Source of the DNA: Terfezia claveryi
Lineage: Eukaryota > Ascomycota > Pezizomycetes > Pezizales > Pezizaceae
Assembly: GCA_015179025.1 (NCBI GenBank)
Contig: WHUX01000057.1
Span: forward strand, 1 to 64,000
Reading direction: 5' to 3'
DNA: 64,000 nucleotides
In this document: positions 1-11,104 of the stretch, in pieces
Layout: every line of letters begins with the position of its first letter
How positions within the stretch are numbered: the first letter of the stretch is position 1
Program-made: the position numbers and the translations under genes
Notes under the pieces: generated by a model
The model's input: the letters and a program-made list of their open reading frames with translations, nothing else
Database searches by the model: none
What the model was told of the DNA's origin: nothing

Positions 1-193
1 TAAGATAAAAAAAGATTAAAATTCACAACAATTACTTATATATACTCGATTTTCCCCACATATAATCTACAAATATTCTCTATTTCTTATATAGATTTTT
101 TAAAAATATTTATCTCCCTCCTCCACCTTTAACGGTCCACTTGTGTAGTCGAGGTTTGTTGAATGCGGAAAAGTAGTGGCACGCGCGAGTGAG

Positions 194-563
194 CATGGCA
201 ATGAATCAGCCAAGTCATCGTCATCGAATTTCCGACACCACTGTACCGAGATCGTTCTCAGGCTCGGAGATGGAAACATTCATTACCGGTTCCATAACTG
301 GACTTTTTCCATCTCCCCATTCCCGCCATCAATGTTGCTTGTGCCGTCGAACGCGGACCTGAGTGCTGCAGTGATGGACAGGAAGCACAAGGAATTTGGT
401 GAAGTTCCGGAAGCACATGAAGCACCTGAAGGTCGCGTGCTTCCTGAAGTGCAGATGGTGCGTCATGACGCGGCTTTCGTTTCTGCTGATACATACCTTA
501 TCTGGCAAGCACACCAAGCTCAATGTGGCAAGATTCGCTGCTGGACTAGCTCTAGGCCAATAA
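194..563 (+). pseudogene. Possible zinc-finger-like ORF relic
   Basis: A reading frame starting at an ATG at 194 and ending with TAA at 561-563 is interrupted by two stops near 358-373. Its second half carries spaced Cys and His residues: CCLC before the stops, then FRKHMKH, CFLKCRWC and a final IHTLSGKH. This spacing is reminiscent of a decayed C2H2 finger pair, but no finger is complete. An overlapping 173-codon open frame (176-697) has no recognisable features. The stretch may equally be random open frame. Nothing else was seen in 1-737. Confidence 0.15.
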
Positions 564-737
564 GTAATCGATTACGAAAGCGAAGATACGGAACCCATAT
601 AGATGCCGCCCACCGGATGCCCTCCCCCAATCCCAATGCTCATGAGTTTGCTAGGGAAGATGGTACTTCCATAAGTATGGCATTACACGGCTACTAGCGC
701 TTCTTAATAATCTAGAATATGACGTACATCAAAGGCA

Positions 738-1395
738 ATGGAGTATGAGAAAGAAAAGGTAGCGACTTGGCGCGAGTCGCCGGCAATGAGTAAATCAGAC
801 CACACCACCGCCCCAGCGTCAGACACGAGCACCCAAACCTCTCCAACCCTAGCAAGAACCCTGGTCCTCCATGCGGCACCGACAAAATTCAAGCCAGGCC
901 AGATACGACGCTGGATCGAGGAGGACAACAAAGCAACCGCAGTCCAAATCTTGGGGATACGCTGGTTAACGCAAGAACACAGAGGGGCTTCGCATGGGAA
1001 GAAAAATCTTGCGCACCACAGGATACGATTGGTACAGATGAGACTGTGGAGGAATTCCCACTCGAGCATTATCGTTTTTTAAGGGTTTTCTGCTGGCCGA
1101 TTTTCCTACCAGCGCTTGGTTTCCCCCACTTGAGCGTGTTTTATTACGGGCTGCGATATGTTTTTTGTGTTTTCTTTTTGGGGGTCGTGGCCCACTCAGG
1201 CCTCTTCGGGTCATCGGACACTGTCCGTTGATGACAGCACGGGGGGCCCTTGATCCCGCTTTATGTACCTAATGTCGGACCTGGCGGATTAACTTGCCTT
1301 GACCCTGAATCCACCCGGGTTTCCGGGTGGCTCCTCAAGGTCCCCCCCCTAACGGGACCGCATAGGAGTAACAAGTATCAAAAAAAAAAAAAAAA
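738..1395 (+). mobile_element. 5'/3'-joined relic of a Tad1-type LINE with poly(A) tail
   Basis: The plus strand encodes a fragment resembling the conserved middle of fungal LINE ORF1 (gag-like) proteins: GQIRRWIEEDNKATAVQILG, then RWLTQEHR. A second fragment, RMGRKILRTTGYDWYR and stop (TGA 1039-1041), lies in another frame directly downstream, so an internal deletion or frameshift near 985-995 joins them. About 340 bp of non-coding sequence follow, ending in a run of 16 A (1380-1395), the expected 3' end of a target-primed retroelement. Nearly all of ORF2 (endonuclease, RT) is absent. The ORF1 sequence differs from the LINE at 20-54 kb, so it is probably another family. Confidence 0.6.
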
Positions 1396-1669
1396 TGTAC
1401 ACCTCAATATATACGATGCATTCTGCACTGGACCACACTTGCCGCCACCTACCCCCAGTGTTCCTCAGCTTCCATAGTCACTGCTTCAACGGTGGTTGAA
1501 ATCTAAAACCCAAAATAAGGAACTTACTCAATCGCAAATAAGTAACCAATCGACCTCGAGGACATTCCGATGTGGACCAAGTACAAATACAACCTCATTC
1601 CACAACTTTCTTAACTCCGCTCTAGTTTTGTTGCATGTTACTATCTTCTCTCGTTACAATATGATAGCT
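1396..1669. other. Intergenic stretch, no gene seen
   Basis: No supported gene or repeat. The stretch separates the poly(A) tail of the LINE relic from the left edge of the segmental duplication that carries the first ankyrin gene. Small open frames (63-75 codons) have no recognisable features. Confidence 0.4.
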
Positions 1670-1890
1670 AGAAATCAAGTATCATGATCATGACATGGAT
1701 ACAAATAAACAGTTCAATACTATAAGCAAAAGGGAAAGAAGAAAAGATATAGTCAAATTCAACTACGGAAATAAGAAGGGAGTTAGGCTAATGGAATTTC
1801 GCAAGTCAACCCCACAACCCCTACGAGAATGAATGAGGAAAATAACATCATTATAAGCTGCGGCCAGGAGTACTCCCCTGAATTGAATAG

Positions 1891-4800
1891 TTAAGACCTA
1901 TAAAACCTGTTCCCCAACCATCGCAATCTTTGTTCCAGCAGCTCCACCACGGTTTGCCAATCACGTCTACGCGCTTCATCGAGTGCAGTCGCCCCCATGC
2001 TTGTTATCCGACTGCGGTCTGCACCGCTCTGTAGTAGCAATCCCACGATTTGGGCATTGCCATGACGAGCAGCAATGTGCAGTGCGGTCTCGCCATCGGA
2101 GTTAGTGGCATTAATGCTTGCAGCCTTGTCCAGCAACACTTTCATGGCCTCAAAATGGTTATTCTCGGCTGCAAGATGAAGTGCACTCGAATTGCGGTCA
2201 ATCGTGGCATTAATGGTTGCACCTTTGTCCAGTAGCACTTTCACGACCTCAAAATGGTTATTCTCGGCTGCAAGATGAAGTGCACTCGCATTGCGGTCAA
2301 TCGTGGCATTAATGGTTGCACCTTTGTGCAGCAGCAATTTCACGACCTCCAAATGGCCCTTCTCGGCTGCAATATGAAGCGCGGTCTCACTCCAGTGAGT
2401 CTTGGCATCAATGCTTGCGCCTTTATCCAGCAGCACTTTCACGACCTCCAAATGGCCCTTCGTGGCTGCCGTATGAAGCGCGGTTCGATTCTGGTGATTC
2501 ATGGCATCAATGGTTGCGCCCTTGTCCAGCAACATTTTCAGGAACTGCAAGTAGCCCTTCTCGGCTGCTATATGAAGCAATGTCCTATTCCACTCACTCA
2601 CGGCATTAATGGTTGCGCCCTTGTCCAGCAGCACTTTCACAACCTCCAAATGGCCTTTCTCGGCTGCTATATGAAGCGCGGTCTCTGTCCGGCTTGTCGT
2701 GGCATTAATCATTGCGCCCTTGTTCAGCAGCACCTTCACTACCTCCAAATGGCCTTTCTCGGCTGCTGTATGAAGCGAGGTTCGATTCTGGTAATTCATG
2801 GCATCAATCGTTGCGCCCTTGTCCAGTAGCAATGTCACTACTTCCAAATGGCCCTTCTCGGCTGCTATATGAAGCGCGGTCCCTTTCCAGTCTACCGTGG
2901 CATTAATCTTTGCGTCCTTGTCCAGTAGCACTTTCACTACCTCCAAATGGCCTTTCTCGGCTGCCGTATGAAGCGCGGTTTGATTCTGGTAATCCATGGC
3001 ATCAATCGTTGCGCCCTTGTCCAGTAGCACTTTCACTACCTCCAAATGGCCGTTCTCGGCTGCTATATGAAGCGCAGTCTCTGTCCAGTTTGTCGTGGCA
3101 TTAATCGTTGCGCCCTTGTTTAGCAGCACCTTCACTACCTCCAAATGGCCTTTCTCGGCTGCCGTATGAAGCGCGGTTTGATTCTGGTAATCCATGGTAT
3201 CAATCGTTGCGCCCTTGTCCAGTAGCATTTGCACGACATCCGAACGGCCCTTCCCCGCTGCCATATTGAGAAGTGCGGTCTTTTGCCTGCCTGTCATAGT
3301 ATAAATGGTTGCGCCCTTGTCCAGCAGCACTTTAACTACCTCCAAATGGCCCTTCTCGGCTGCTATATGAAGCGCGGTCCCTTTCCAGTCTACCGTGGCA
3401 TCAATCGTTGCGCCCTTGTCCAGTAGCACTTTTACTACCTCCAAATGGCCTTTCTCAGCTGCTATATGAAGCGCGGTCTCTGTCCAGTTTGTCGTGGCAT
3501 TAATCGTTGCGCCCTTGTTCAGCAGCACCTTCACTACCTCCAAATGGCCTTTCTCAGCTGCTATATGAAGCGCAGTCTCTGTCCAGTTTGTCGTGGCATT
3601 AATCGTTGCGCCCTTGTTCAGCAGCACCTTCACTACCTCCAAATGGCCTTTCGCGGCTGCTGTATGAAGCGCGGTTCGATTCCGGTAATTCATGGCATCA
3701 ATCGTTGCGCCCTTGTCCAGTAGCACTTTTACTACCTCCAAATGGCCTTTCTCAGCTGCTATATGAAGCGCGGTCTCTGTCCAGTTTGTCGTGGCATTAA
3801 TCGTTGCGCCCTTGTTCAGCAGCACCTTCACTACCTCCAAATGGCCTTTCTCAGCTGCTATATGAAGTGCAGTCTCTGTCCAGTTTGTCGTGGCATTAAT
3901 CGTTGCGCCCTTGTTCAGCAGGACCTTCACTACCTCCAAATGGCCTTTCTCGGCTGCCGTATGAAGCGCGGTTCGATTCTGGTAATTCATGGCATCAATC
4001 GTTGTGTCCTTGTCCAGTAGCACTTTCACTACTTCCAAATGGCCTTTCTCGGCTGCTATATGAAGCGCGGTCTGATTATTGTCAGCCATGGCATCAATCG
4101 TTGCGCCTTTGTCCAGCAGCACTTTCACTACCTCCAAATGGCCCTTCTCGACTGCCGTATGAAGTGCGGTCCAATTCTCGTTAGTCATAGCATTAATGGT
4201 TGCGCCCTTGTCCAGCAGCACTTTCACAATCTCCAAATGGCCCACATTGGCTGCTATATGAAGCGCAGTCCAATTGCAGCTGGTGGTGGTATCAATGGTT
4301 GCGCCCTTGTCTAGCAGTACTTCAACAAGGTCTGTTCGACCCTTTTTAGCCACAATATGAATTGCTGTTTCACCGAATGCATTTTTAGCATCAATGCTGC
4401 CCAACTTGTCAAGCAGCCGATTCACGCTCAGTTCGGCTCTGAAGTATCTTGCCCTCGTTGCCGGCATTGATAGTATCTCAACCAGATTGCCCAATGACGC
4501 CCGGGCAGTTTTCCTAGTTTGGTTACCTTCTTGTCTCATTTCCGGCTCGCCATTTCTGTTGCCAGTGAGGTCCATTGTGGTAGCGCTGCGACATAATTCC
4601 AATATCTCCTCCTTCTTAGCCTTAAGCATCTCTGCCGTAACACCATTTCCATGTAGCTCCCTACATAGGTCCTTCCATGCTTCCTTCGAATTCGAGCCTA
4701 TTGTAAGGGCGAATGATGCAATCGAGTTCAAAGATGCAACTGATCCTCTGCGGTGGAGGCCTATGCCTAGAAATATCTGCCTGAGCTGTTCCTGGATTGC

Positions 4801-5401
4801 AACAAGCTGTGCGGTGTGCTGTACAAGGCTCGCATTCTGCTCACCCAGTTGGGTACTCTGGTTTGCAATGTGGCCACTATATTTGGTGAAAAATTAGATA
4901 TGGATAGCACACTATAGCTTACACAATACCAGAACGAGGCTATGGTCTATAGATACGATAGGGTCAGGGATTGAAGTGGGTATGAACGTACACCATGAGA
5001 CTCGTATTGAACGCAGTAAGCAGGCCAACATGTATTACAATCCTCTCCCTAAACCCAGCCAAATCCTCCAGGCCCCATTTGAGCCGATCAAACGATACAC
5101 TGTGATTTTCCATTAAACTGTTGTATTTTTGGAGGAGAGCGTCAAGCTCCTTCATGATTAACTGTAATCCATCATGCAAAATCTTGAGGTCTTCCGTTTG
5201 TTTTGCGCTTAAGGTGGAGCTATTATTTCCGTATCCCTGATTGCATAGCTGGTCTTCGATTTGCTTGTATACAGCGTGGAGGGATAAAATCTCTTGCGAG
5301 AAGTTGCGGAATTGCTCGGGGGCGCCTGCGTACGCACTGAACACGTTCCACACGAGGGTCCCAACACTCACAAAATCGCCTATTGAAAACCCGAAAGTCA
5401 T
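1891..5401 (-). CDS. NLR-N-terminal-like domain / ankyrin-repeat protein 1 (two exons, about 1131 aa)
   Basis: Proposed model: exon 1 5401-4992, intron 4991-4877 (GTACGT donor, TATAG acceptor, 115 bp), exon 2 4876-1891. Exon lengths 410 + 2986 bp sum to a multiple of three. The paralogue at 14131-16684 has the same 410-bp exon 1 and the same phase-2 junction, which supports the model. Exon 1 encodes MTFGFSIGDF and about 136 residues of helical sequence, typical of N-terminal domains of fungal STAND/NLR-like proteins (related to the HeLo-like or SesB-like class by my recollection, not tested). A linker of about 145 residues (Q-rich helix, then NSIASFAL and KEAWKDLC) leads to about 25 ankyrin units. 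There is no Walker A or NACHT segment. Ankyrin arrays bind proteins, and the N-terminal domain could signal or permeabilise membranes. The ligand is unknown. An in-frame region upstream of 5401 has no conserved counterpart, so this ATG was chosen. No in-frame stops. Confidence 0.8.
1894..4371 (-). repeat. Ankyrin array of gene 1: about 25 units of 99 bp
   Basis: Units of 33 codons follow the pattern xTALHIAAEKGHLEVVKVLL then DKGATIDA plus a variable hexapeptide. One unit (number 12) has 34 codons, ALLNMAAGKGR. The last unit (TALDEARRRDW) is degenerate and ends the protein. Units 5-7 (3679-3975) and 8-10 (3382-3678) are near-identical 297-bp blocks at DNA level, and unit 13 repeats the same NKGATINATTNWT tail. 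This indicates recent internal duplication or gene conversion. The opposite strand shows long open frames only because the repeats lack stops there. Confidence 0.9.
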
Positions 5402-5592
5402 AGCGGAGATGGGATTTGGCTCTCGGGTTTGGGAAGTGCAATAGCGGTGGATTCGCTTGTGGGGAATATTGATGAACTGCTGGACTACCAACGTGAGGTG
5501 GGGTTTTCTATTTTTATCGTTCGCTACGGAACGAATGAGAACCATCTTGCTATTACGTGCAGGAATTGCAACCCTTGTCGTTGTTATCACCT

Positions 5593-5786
5593 GCAAGTGC
5601 AGCATCGAAGTAGCAGTTGTCAACAAGAGCTGTATCATGTGTCATACTCCACCTTGGCGAATTGGCAAGCACACTCATTGGCCAGGCGTCACAGAGTTTC
5701 AGACGAGACTGTAGCCGTGACAGTCACGAAATACCCTGTGACGCCTACAGAATTCAATATCCAGCGCGCAATACTCTCATAACACA
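5593..5786. other. Upstream region of ankyrin gene 1
   Basis: No gene seen. The segment CAGCGCGCAATA followed by CATAACACAATGG (about 5762-5790) recurs in diverged form at 11755-11779 and 19508-19523. It therefore belongs to a repeated unit that preceded a Myb/SANT-like gene. Confidence 0.4.
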
Positions 5787-5938
5787 ATGGCTTCTCAACA
5801 CAGATGCTCATGGTCGAAACCTGGTTCGGAGCGCTTGGTAGCATGGATGCAAGAGAATCAGGAAGAGCTACGAGGGAAGCCAATAACATCGCAAAGCTGG
5901 TTGAACAACAGGTATTCTTAAATGATTACCATATTAAT
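5787..5938 (+). pseudogene. Myb/SANT-like DNA-binding domain fragment, copy A
   Basis: The plus strand begins with ATG at 5787 and encodes SERLVAWMQENQEELRGK, the start of a fungal Myb/SANT-like module. The same domain is more complete at 11776-12123, where it continues through WHKLVKE and VFSNDKHITVKE. Here the similarity stops at 5938, exactly where the foldback element begins. That element therefore truncated the gene, or inserted at its broken end. The sequence downstream of the foldback element does not resume the gene. Confidence 0.55.
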
Positions 5939-7513
5939 GAGAAAACCTTTAAAATGCCCTCCGGGTAACACGGACTACTGTAAAATGCCCTCCACTTAGT
6001 GGAACATGTCTAAGATACAACACTAAACCACTCTCTCTACTAGACCAACACCCTCGCTGCTTGGCATGGCTATATGCAAAGGCCCCTTTTTTATGCCAGA
6101 CTAACACGTGCCCATGCAGTTCAGCATACTCTACCTAGCATACCCAGCATACCCAGCATAACCGACACGCAGCATACCCGTCCCCATACCCAGCAGCATA
6201 CCGTGCCCATACTCAGCAGCATACCGCGCCCATACCCAGCACACTCCGCAACATACTCAAATTACCTAGTACATGGCGATATCTCTCAGTGCTTCTGTAG
6301 TAGGCTTGTGCTTCGGGGGGGGTCCGCTAATCTGTTCACGCATATTACAGGCTCCTATAGCTATACCAGTACTACCTAGACTTCATGCGCTTTTTCTATG
6401 GCTAATATACCATGTATGATTGCTTTATTACTCCATATACTCTTAAGGTAGGCATGCTTTAAATTACGCGCTGCGATAATTATCTGTTGGTTTGATATGC
6501 TTTGTAGTTACCGTCCTGCTTCAGGGTAACCTGGTGTTCCCCACTCGCTTCTATTGCATTTGGTATCTTTAATATGTCTAAACTACTGTAGTTTATATTT
6601 TCGCATAGTTTGTAGGTGCGGGTGTCAGAGTAAACCTATACACAGTGTTGAATGAACTTCAGAGTGAGATCTTACCGTAATACCATACTCTATAAATAAA
6701 CATCACTAGAAGTACAAGTTGGCTATTACTTACCAACATAGAGAGCACATATATGATCTTTAGCCGAGAGCGAAAGTATTTAGAATAATCATCTCTATAT
6801 ATTTTATGATTATACATATATATATTTTGGTGCTATGTACGGAGTATATTCTACTATAATAGGCAATCTATCATTGGGAACACAACTACCTACCGGCAGC
6901 GCATGCCTGGTCATACGCCAAGAGCCACAAGCACAGACCTGAGCGAAGATTACCCTGAAGCGTGATTGTAACTGCGGAACCGCATCTAACCAACAGATAG
7001 CTATCGCAGCGCGTAATTTAAAGCATGCCTGCCTATAAGAGTGTATGGAGTAATCATACATGGTATATTAGCCATAGAAAAAGCGCATGAAGTCTAGGTA
7101 CTGGTATAGCTATAGGAGCGCGTAATATGCGTGAACAGATTAGTGGACCCCCCGAAGTACAAGCCTACTACAGGAGCTAAGAGATATCGCGATGTGCTGG
7201 GTGATTTGAGTATACTGCGAAGTGTGCTGGGTATGGGTGTGGGTATGCTGCTGAGTATGGGCGCGGGTATGCTGGGTATGCTGGGTATGCTGGGTATGCT
7301 GGGTAGGGTATGCTGAACTGGTGAAGCACATGATAGCGATGCATGTTACCTAGTCTGGCATAAAAGGGGCCTTTGCATATAGTCATGCCAAGCAGCGAGG
7401 GTGTTGGTCTAGTAGAAAGAGTGGTTTAGTGTTGTATCTTAGACATGTTCCACTAAGTGGAGGGCATTTTACAGTAGTCTGTGTTACCTGGAGGGAATTT
7501 TAAAGGTTTTCTC
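5939..7513. mobile_element. Foldback element 1 (long inverted repeat, about 1.57 kb)
   Basis: The left arm (5939 to about 6530) and right arm (about 6947 to 7513) are inverted copies over nearly 600 bp. Both begin GAGAAAACCTTTAAAAT and carry matching landmarks: TAAAATGCCCTCC twice, CACTTAGTGGAACATGTC, ACCAACACCCTCGCTGCTTG. Each arm contains an array of the 10-mer CCCAGCATAC (about 6125-6245 and 7215-7315). The spacer of about 415 bp has no recognisable ORF. Foldback elements of this kind are non-autonomous and move with a transposase made elsewhere. I could not fix a target-site duplication: the flanks read ATATTAAT and TTATACAG. Confidence 0.8.
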
Positions 7514-8501
7514 TTATACAGAGAGCTCTCGTTACAAGCATACGCTCCGGACCAGGTAAAATACTTATGCTTGTAACCAATATATTATTATACATATGGA
7601 GTAGAGCAACGAAAATAGAGGTAGAGCGAGCAAGGAAAAGTCACAAAATAGGATAATAAATACCAGACAACCAAATAACAAATATGAGTACGGAAAATTT
7701 TTTAAAAAAAAAAAAAAAAAGATAAAGGAGCGGAAGGGGTATGAGGAGGAGAGGGCTGAGCCCGGCAAATATTCCTGCGCTGAACATGATGACTTCTGTT
7801 CTGAGGCAAGATTTTCTATGCATCTGTTCTCCCGCTTGAGGACATCTTGCAGCTCAGTAATGTTGGGTGTGAGTTCAGCTTGAAGAGAGAAGAGTAGCAA
7901 CTCTTCGGTGTAGATCCTAAGCTGCCTGGTGTGTAACCAGGGGAGGTGGCACTGGCTGAGTATCTCATTCATTGACCACGCCTATCGTTGCGGAACATCG
8001 TGCAGGGTTATCTCTTATCGATAAACATACCCAATATGGCAAGGCGCCTCTCTTGTTACAAACATACAGTACAGTATGTATAGTGGCTAGGCAAAAAAAT
8101 AAAGAATTTTCGCAACATAATTATGGCTTTTTTTATTTTTTATTTTTATTTTTTTACAAATTCAGTACTGTATTAATTCGCAAGTAAGATGCTATCTAAT
8201 ACTGTCTTATATATGATACTAGCTTATAGCGAGATACTGTCTTAATAAAAAGAATTTCGGGAAAGATGCCGATGTAGTTACACGATCTCCTCCCCAACCG
8301 CCTCTTCTTCAGTAATATAGTCTCCCTGCTCATCGTCACTTCCATCTCCTCCTCATGGCCTAAAATATCATGGTCGGAACCTTCACATTCTTTGTCTGTT
8401 AGCTAGGGTGGTCTTCATTTTTATTTTTAATTTTTTTTTTCTTTAAATATTTATTACTTATATATGGTCATGAGGAGGGGTTGGTCTTCAGACTCAGGTG
8501 G
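7514..8501. other. Intergenic, low-complexity stretch
   Basis: No gene that I can support. A 135-codon minus-strand frame (7565-7972) starts MNEILSQCHLPWLHTRQ, contains a poly-Phe run written by an A-tract (about 7694-7712), and ends hydrophobic. It could be a small membrane protein but has no family features. The motif CTCT(C/T)GTTACAA(G/A)CATAC appears at about 7527 and again at about 8052, an imperfect direct repeat. T-rich tracts occur at 8128-8157 and 8416-8442. Confidence 0.3.
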
Positions 8502-8503
8502 TA

Positions 8504-8560
8504 CAGTTTCTGACCTAGTACTGATCCGTGATAGTGTAGTGATCCATGTCAACCACCCCG
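8504..8560 (+). repeat. Left terminal inverted repeat of the pogo element
   Basis: About 55 bp matching 11046-11102 in inverted orientation. The outermost CAGTTTCTGACCTAG is perfect, followed by a 4-bp mismatch block and then GATCCGTGAT. This is the presumed transposase binding site. Confidence 0.85.
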
Positions 8561-9052
8561 GTCCCAATGAACATCACCGAGTACTGCATTGGGTAGGCTA
8601 CCTCTATATATCGGATAAATTGGTTTCCAACATTATGGAATATGCTCTACAATATGTGCATACTAGCTAGGGAAATAACTCATGTAAAGTCACGGTATGT
8701 ACCAATCCATCCTGAAAACTAAAAAATAACCCCCCATACACCTTGTAATACCCTCAACCAAAGAATATTATAAACAAACAAGTCTACATAGTGCCAGCAC
8801 CTCAATTGACTATCTATATTTATATTAGTATATGTAATATAGGTATAGAGCAATATTGGGAGTTGATATATGCAGGCACTTACATTGGAAAATTCACTAA
8901 TTTCTAGCTCTCATACCATATCCACCAATTCTTCAGCATCCTGATCATCTATAGCCTCCATATCCTGTGCAACCTCTAAAATTACATTGCCAGCTTGCTT
9001 TAGATCCTCCGTACCCCCTTCCGCACTATCTGCGCTTCCTATACCTACTGTC

Positions 9053-10919
9053 CTAGGCTGGTGGCTTTACAGGCTTTCTTGGAGGCTTCCGATATTTTGC
9101 ACGAGCCTGGTCATGCTCAAGACACCAGGAAGCTTCCGCTGCAGCATATTCCGTATTCCATTGAGCCTCCAAAACAGCTTGTGCCTCATGAGTGGCCTTC
9201 TTCTGTTGTATAGCCTGCTCTTTAATGATCTTCTTAGCTGCAGCCTCTTTCTTGCGAGCTAGTTTGGCCTTCTCTGCTGCTGCTTCTTCAATCTTCTTCT
9301 GAGTAATTTCTTTAAGCCTTGCATCCACTGTTTTATAGTCCATAACTCTTGCCATACTAAGGTGCTTTTTTCCAGTCCTATTCCTACGCATCTTCCCATT
9401 CCGCAGCTTATTTAGTGTTATTGCACAAGGGTTAATATCTCGATATTCAGCAACAATCTACATTGCTATGTCCACAAATGTATGGAGTAGTAGCTTGCTA
9501 GAGGTAGTTAGTTCGGGAATTGCTACCTTTATATTACTTGCTATCGCACGTAGTCAAATAGGAGTATCTAATGCACGGATATTTAAGGTAGTTGTCTTAG
9601 ATTGCGCCATCATAATCGCACTAGTCTCACTTGGTAGCAAAGCGGGGGGGAGGCCACCACGAGCTACAAGAATATCAATAGGCCAAGAAGCCAGAGGCTC
9701 TGAATGTAGCCGTAACTGTTGCTACCGTATATACCTAGTTATTAAGTCAGTTATTAGATGTATACTACTAAAGAACTATATATACCTTATCTCGTGCTGG
9801 AAATAGCAGTTTGAGGAAGTCAGGCTTTCGTAAAACAGCAAGCAGATTCATGTGAATCCATTCATAAAGGTTATACTGGTAGGCCTTCTGCAAGATGCCA
9901 AAACACCTAACGTCGAGAGGTTGAAGTAGGTGGGTGCTTTTGGAAGGCAAGCATATAACATGGATATTCTGCTTAAGAGTATAATCAACAATCGAATAGG
10001 CAATATGTGATGCATGTCCATCAACAATCAAAACTCGTGCCTGCTGTTCATTGGCATATTGTGTATAAGTATTGAAGTGCTTTATATACTCCAATCCAAG
10101 CTCATTATCCATATATCCATTGGGTGAGACTGCAAATGTTGCATCACAAGTATGCACCCCTCCTTCATCCATCTGATAGTATAACTCCCGATGTGTTTTG
10201 CCTTGCCACATAATAAATGGAGGTAGTATTGTCCTATAGCGCTGATTGTCTCCATATACTGCAGAATTCGTGTGACCTCTCTATTACTGCATAGCCTTTA
10301 TGACCTACACGCACTATAGCTATATCTCGAGCTCTATTTCAACCCATAGTAATTCCCTTTTTATCACAGTTCCATATATCCTCCTCTTTGACACTTTGTT
10401 GACGTATAAAGTTGGCAAGTGTCCTAAAGAAGTGTTGCTGCACCTCTGGATCAGTGGCCGCCTTCCACCCCTGCTCTTGATATTGGACGAATGCTAGCTT
10501 AAAATCCAAGTGTTGACGCATAAACCGATCAAACTAATGGACCCTAATACCCGGAACCTTATTTGCAACCTCTAAGTCCTTAGCTGTTATACCCTTTATA
10601 GCATTTTGTAGACCGTTTTGACTGATTGGCCGCTTGTTGAGTATATCCTGTGCAAGACATACTAATATTGACTTAGAGACTGGAAATCCCAGCCTTCCCA
10701 TTGTATCGCAATGATCAATAATGGCGCTCTCTTCACTTGAGGTGAATAGCTGTTCACCACGGTGTGAAACAGACCTCTTGCCCTACTTCCCTTAACTCTG
10801 TGACCCAGTGTAGTTTAATCCACACCATATAGCTCTGCTAATTGAAGGATAGGTATATCGGGCTCTCTACGAGCATGTTGCATTGCCTTCTATATATCTA
10901 CTTTCGGATATTTAGGCAT
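9053..10919 (-). pseudogene. pogo-family DDE transposase, inactivated
   Basis: Reading from ATG at 10919, the protein begins MPKYPKVDI (helix-turn-helix region, with LAELYGVD), continues through a CENP-B-like segment (SSEESAIIDHCDTMGRLGFP, SKSILVCLAQDILNKRP) and enters the DDE core. All three catalytic Asp contexts are visible: IWNCDKKGITMG (about 10345), VLIVDGHASHI (about 10030) and LLQPLDVRCFG (about 9920). The C-terminus is a Lys/Glu/Ala-rich coiled coil (9053-9391) typical of fungal pogo proteins. The frame is broken by several stops (for example after MG near 10338, DTPI* near 9557, DIAM* near 9456) and by at least two frameshifts (about 10240 and 10750). Confidence 0.85.
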
Positions 10920-11045
10920 TTCAGGGATTGGATAAGCGAGTTTGATTATACTAGTGCTTGTGAAACGAATAGTATAGATAGGGAAGGCCACAAGGTAGTA
11001 GGCCTGGAGATATGTGCTGAGAAAGGTATAAGGGGGTTGGTGAGC

Positions 11046-11102
11046 AGGGGTTTTTGACATGGATCACTACACCATCACGGATCGGTTCTAGGTCAGAAAC
11101 TG
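11046..11102 (-). repeat. Right terminal inverted repeat of the pogo element
   Basis: Partner of 8504-8560. It ends at 11102 and is followed by the TA duplication. Confidence 0.85.
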
Positions 11103-11104
11103 TA

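Larger units (their letters stand above)
1670..5592. repeat. Segmental duplication, copy A (ankyrin gene 1 unit)
   Basis: This stretch is collinear with 13931-16878. The 3' flank (from AAATCAAGTATCATGAT at about 1674 through CCAGGAGTACTCCC at 1865), the whole gene and the 5' flank (through TTGCAACCCTTGTCGTTG at about 5566) all have clear counterparts in copy B. Copy A is longer because its ankyrin array has more units and its intron is 115 bp rather than 70 bp. The edges are read by eye and accurate only to tens of bases. Confidence 0.75.
8504..11102 (-). mobile_element. pogo/Fot1-type DNA transposon (Tc1/mariner superfamily)
   Basis: The element starts CAGTTTCTGACCTAG at 8504 and ends with its reverse complement at 11102, each flanked outside by TA (8502-8503 and 11103-11104), the expected target duplication. 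The terminal inverted repeats extend about 55 bp (GATCCGTGAT, GTGTAGTGATCCATGTCAA) with about six mismatches. At 2599 bp with a single minus-strand transposase-like reading frame, it is full length but inactivated by stops and frameshifts. It may still be mobilised in trans because its termini are well matched. Confidence 0.88.

Noticed and set aside
2050..4314. Long plus-strand open frames across ankyrin gene 1 (for example 2254-2829, 3445-3723)
   Set aside because: They are the antisense of the 99-bp ankyrin units and repeat with the same period; no independent protein features.
4964..5638. Start of ankyrin gene 1 at the upstream in-frame ATG (5638)
   Set aside because: The extra 79 residues have no continuous counterpart in the paralogue, and the conserved MTFGF/MSFGF start lies at 5401.
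7131..7386. Met-Leu-Gly or Tyr-Pro-Ala repeat ORFs
   Set aside because: They are translations of the CCCAGCATAC array in the right arm of foldback 1.
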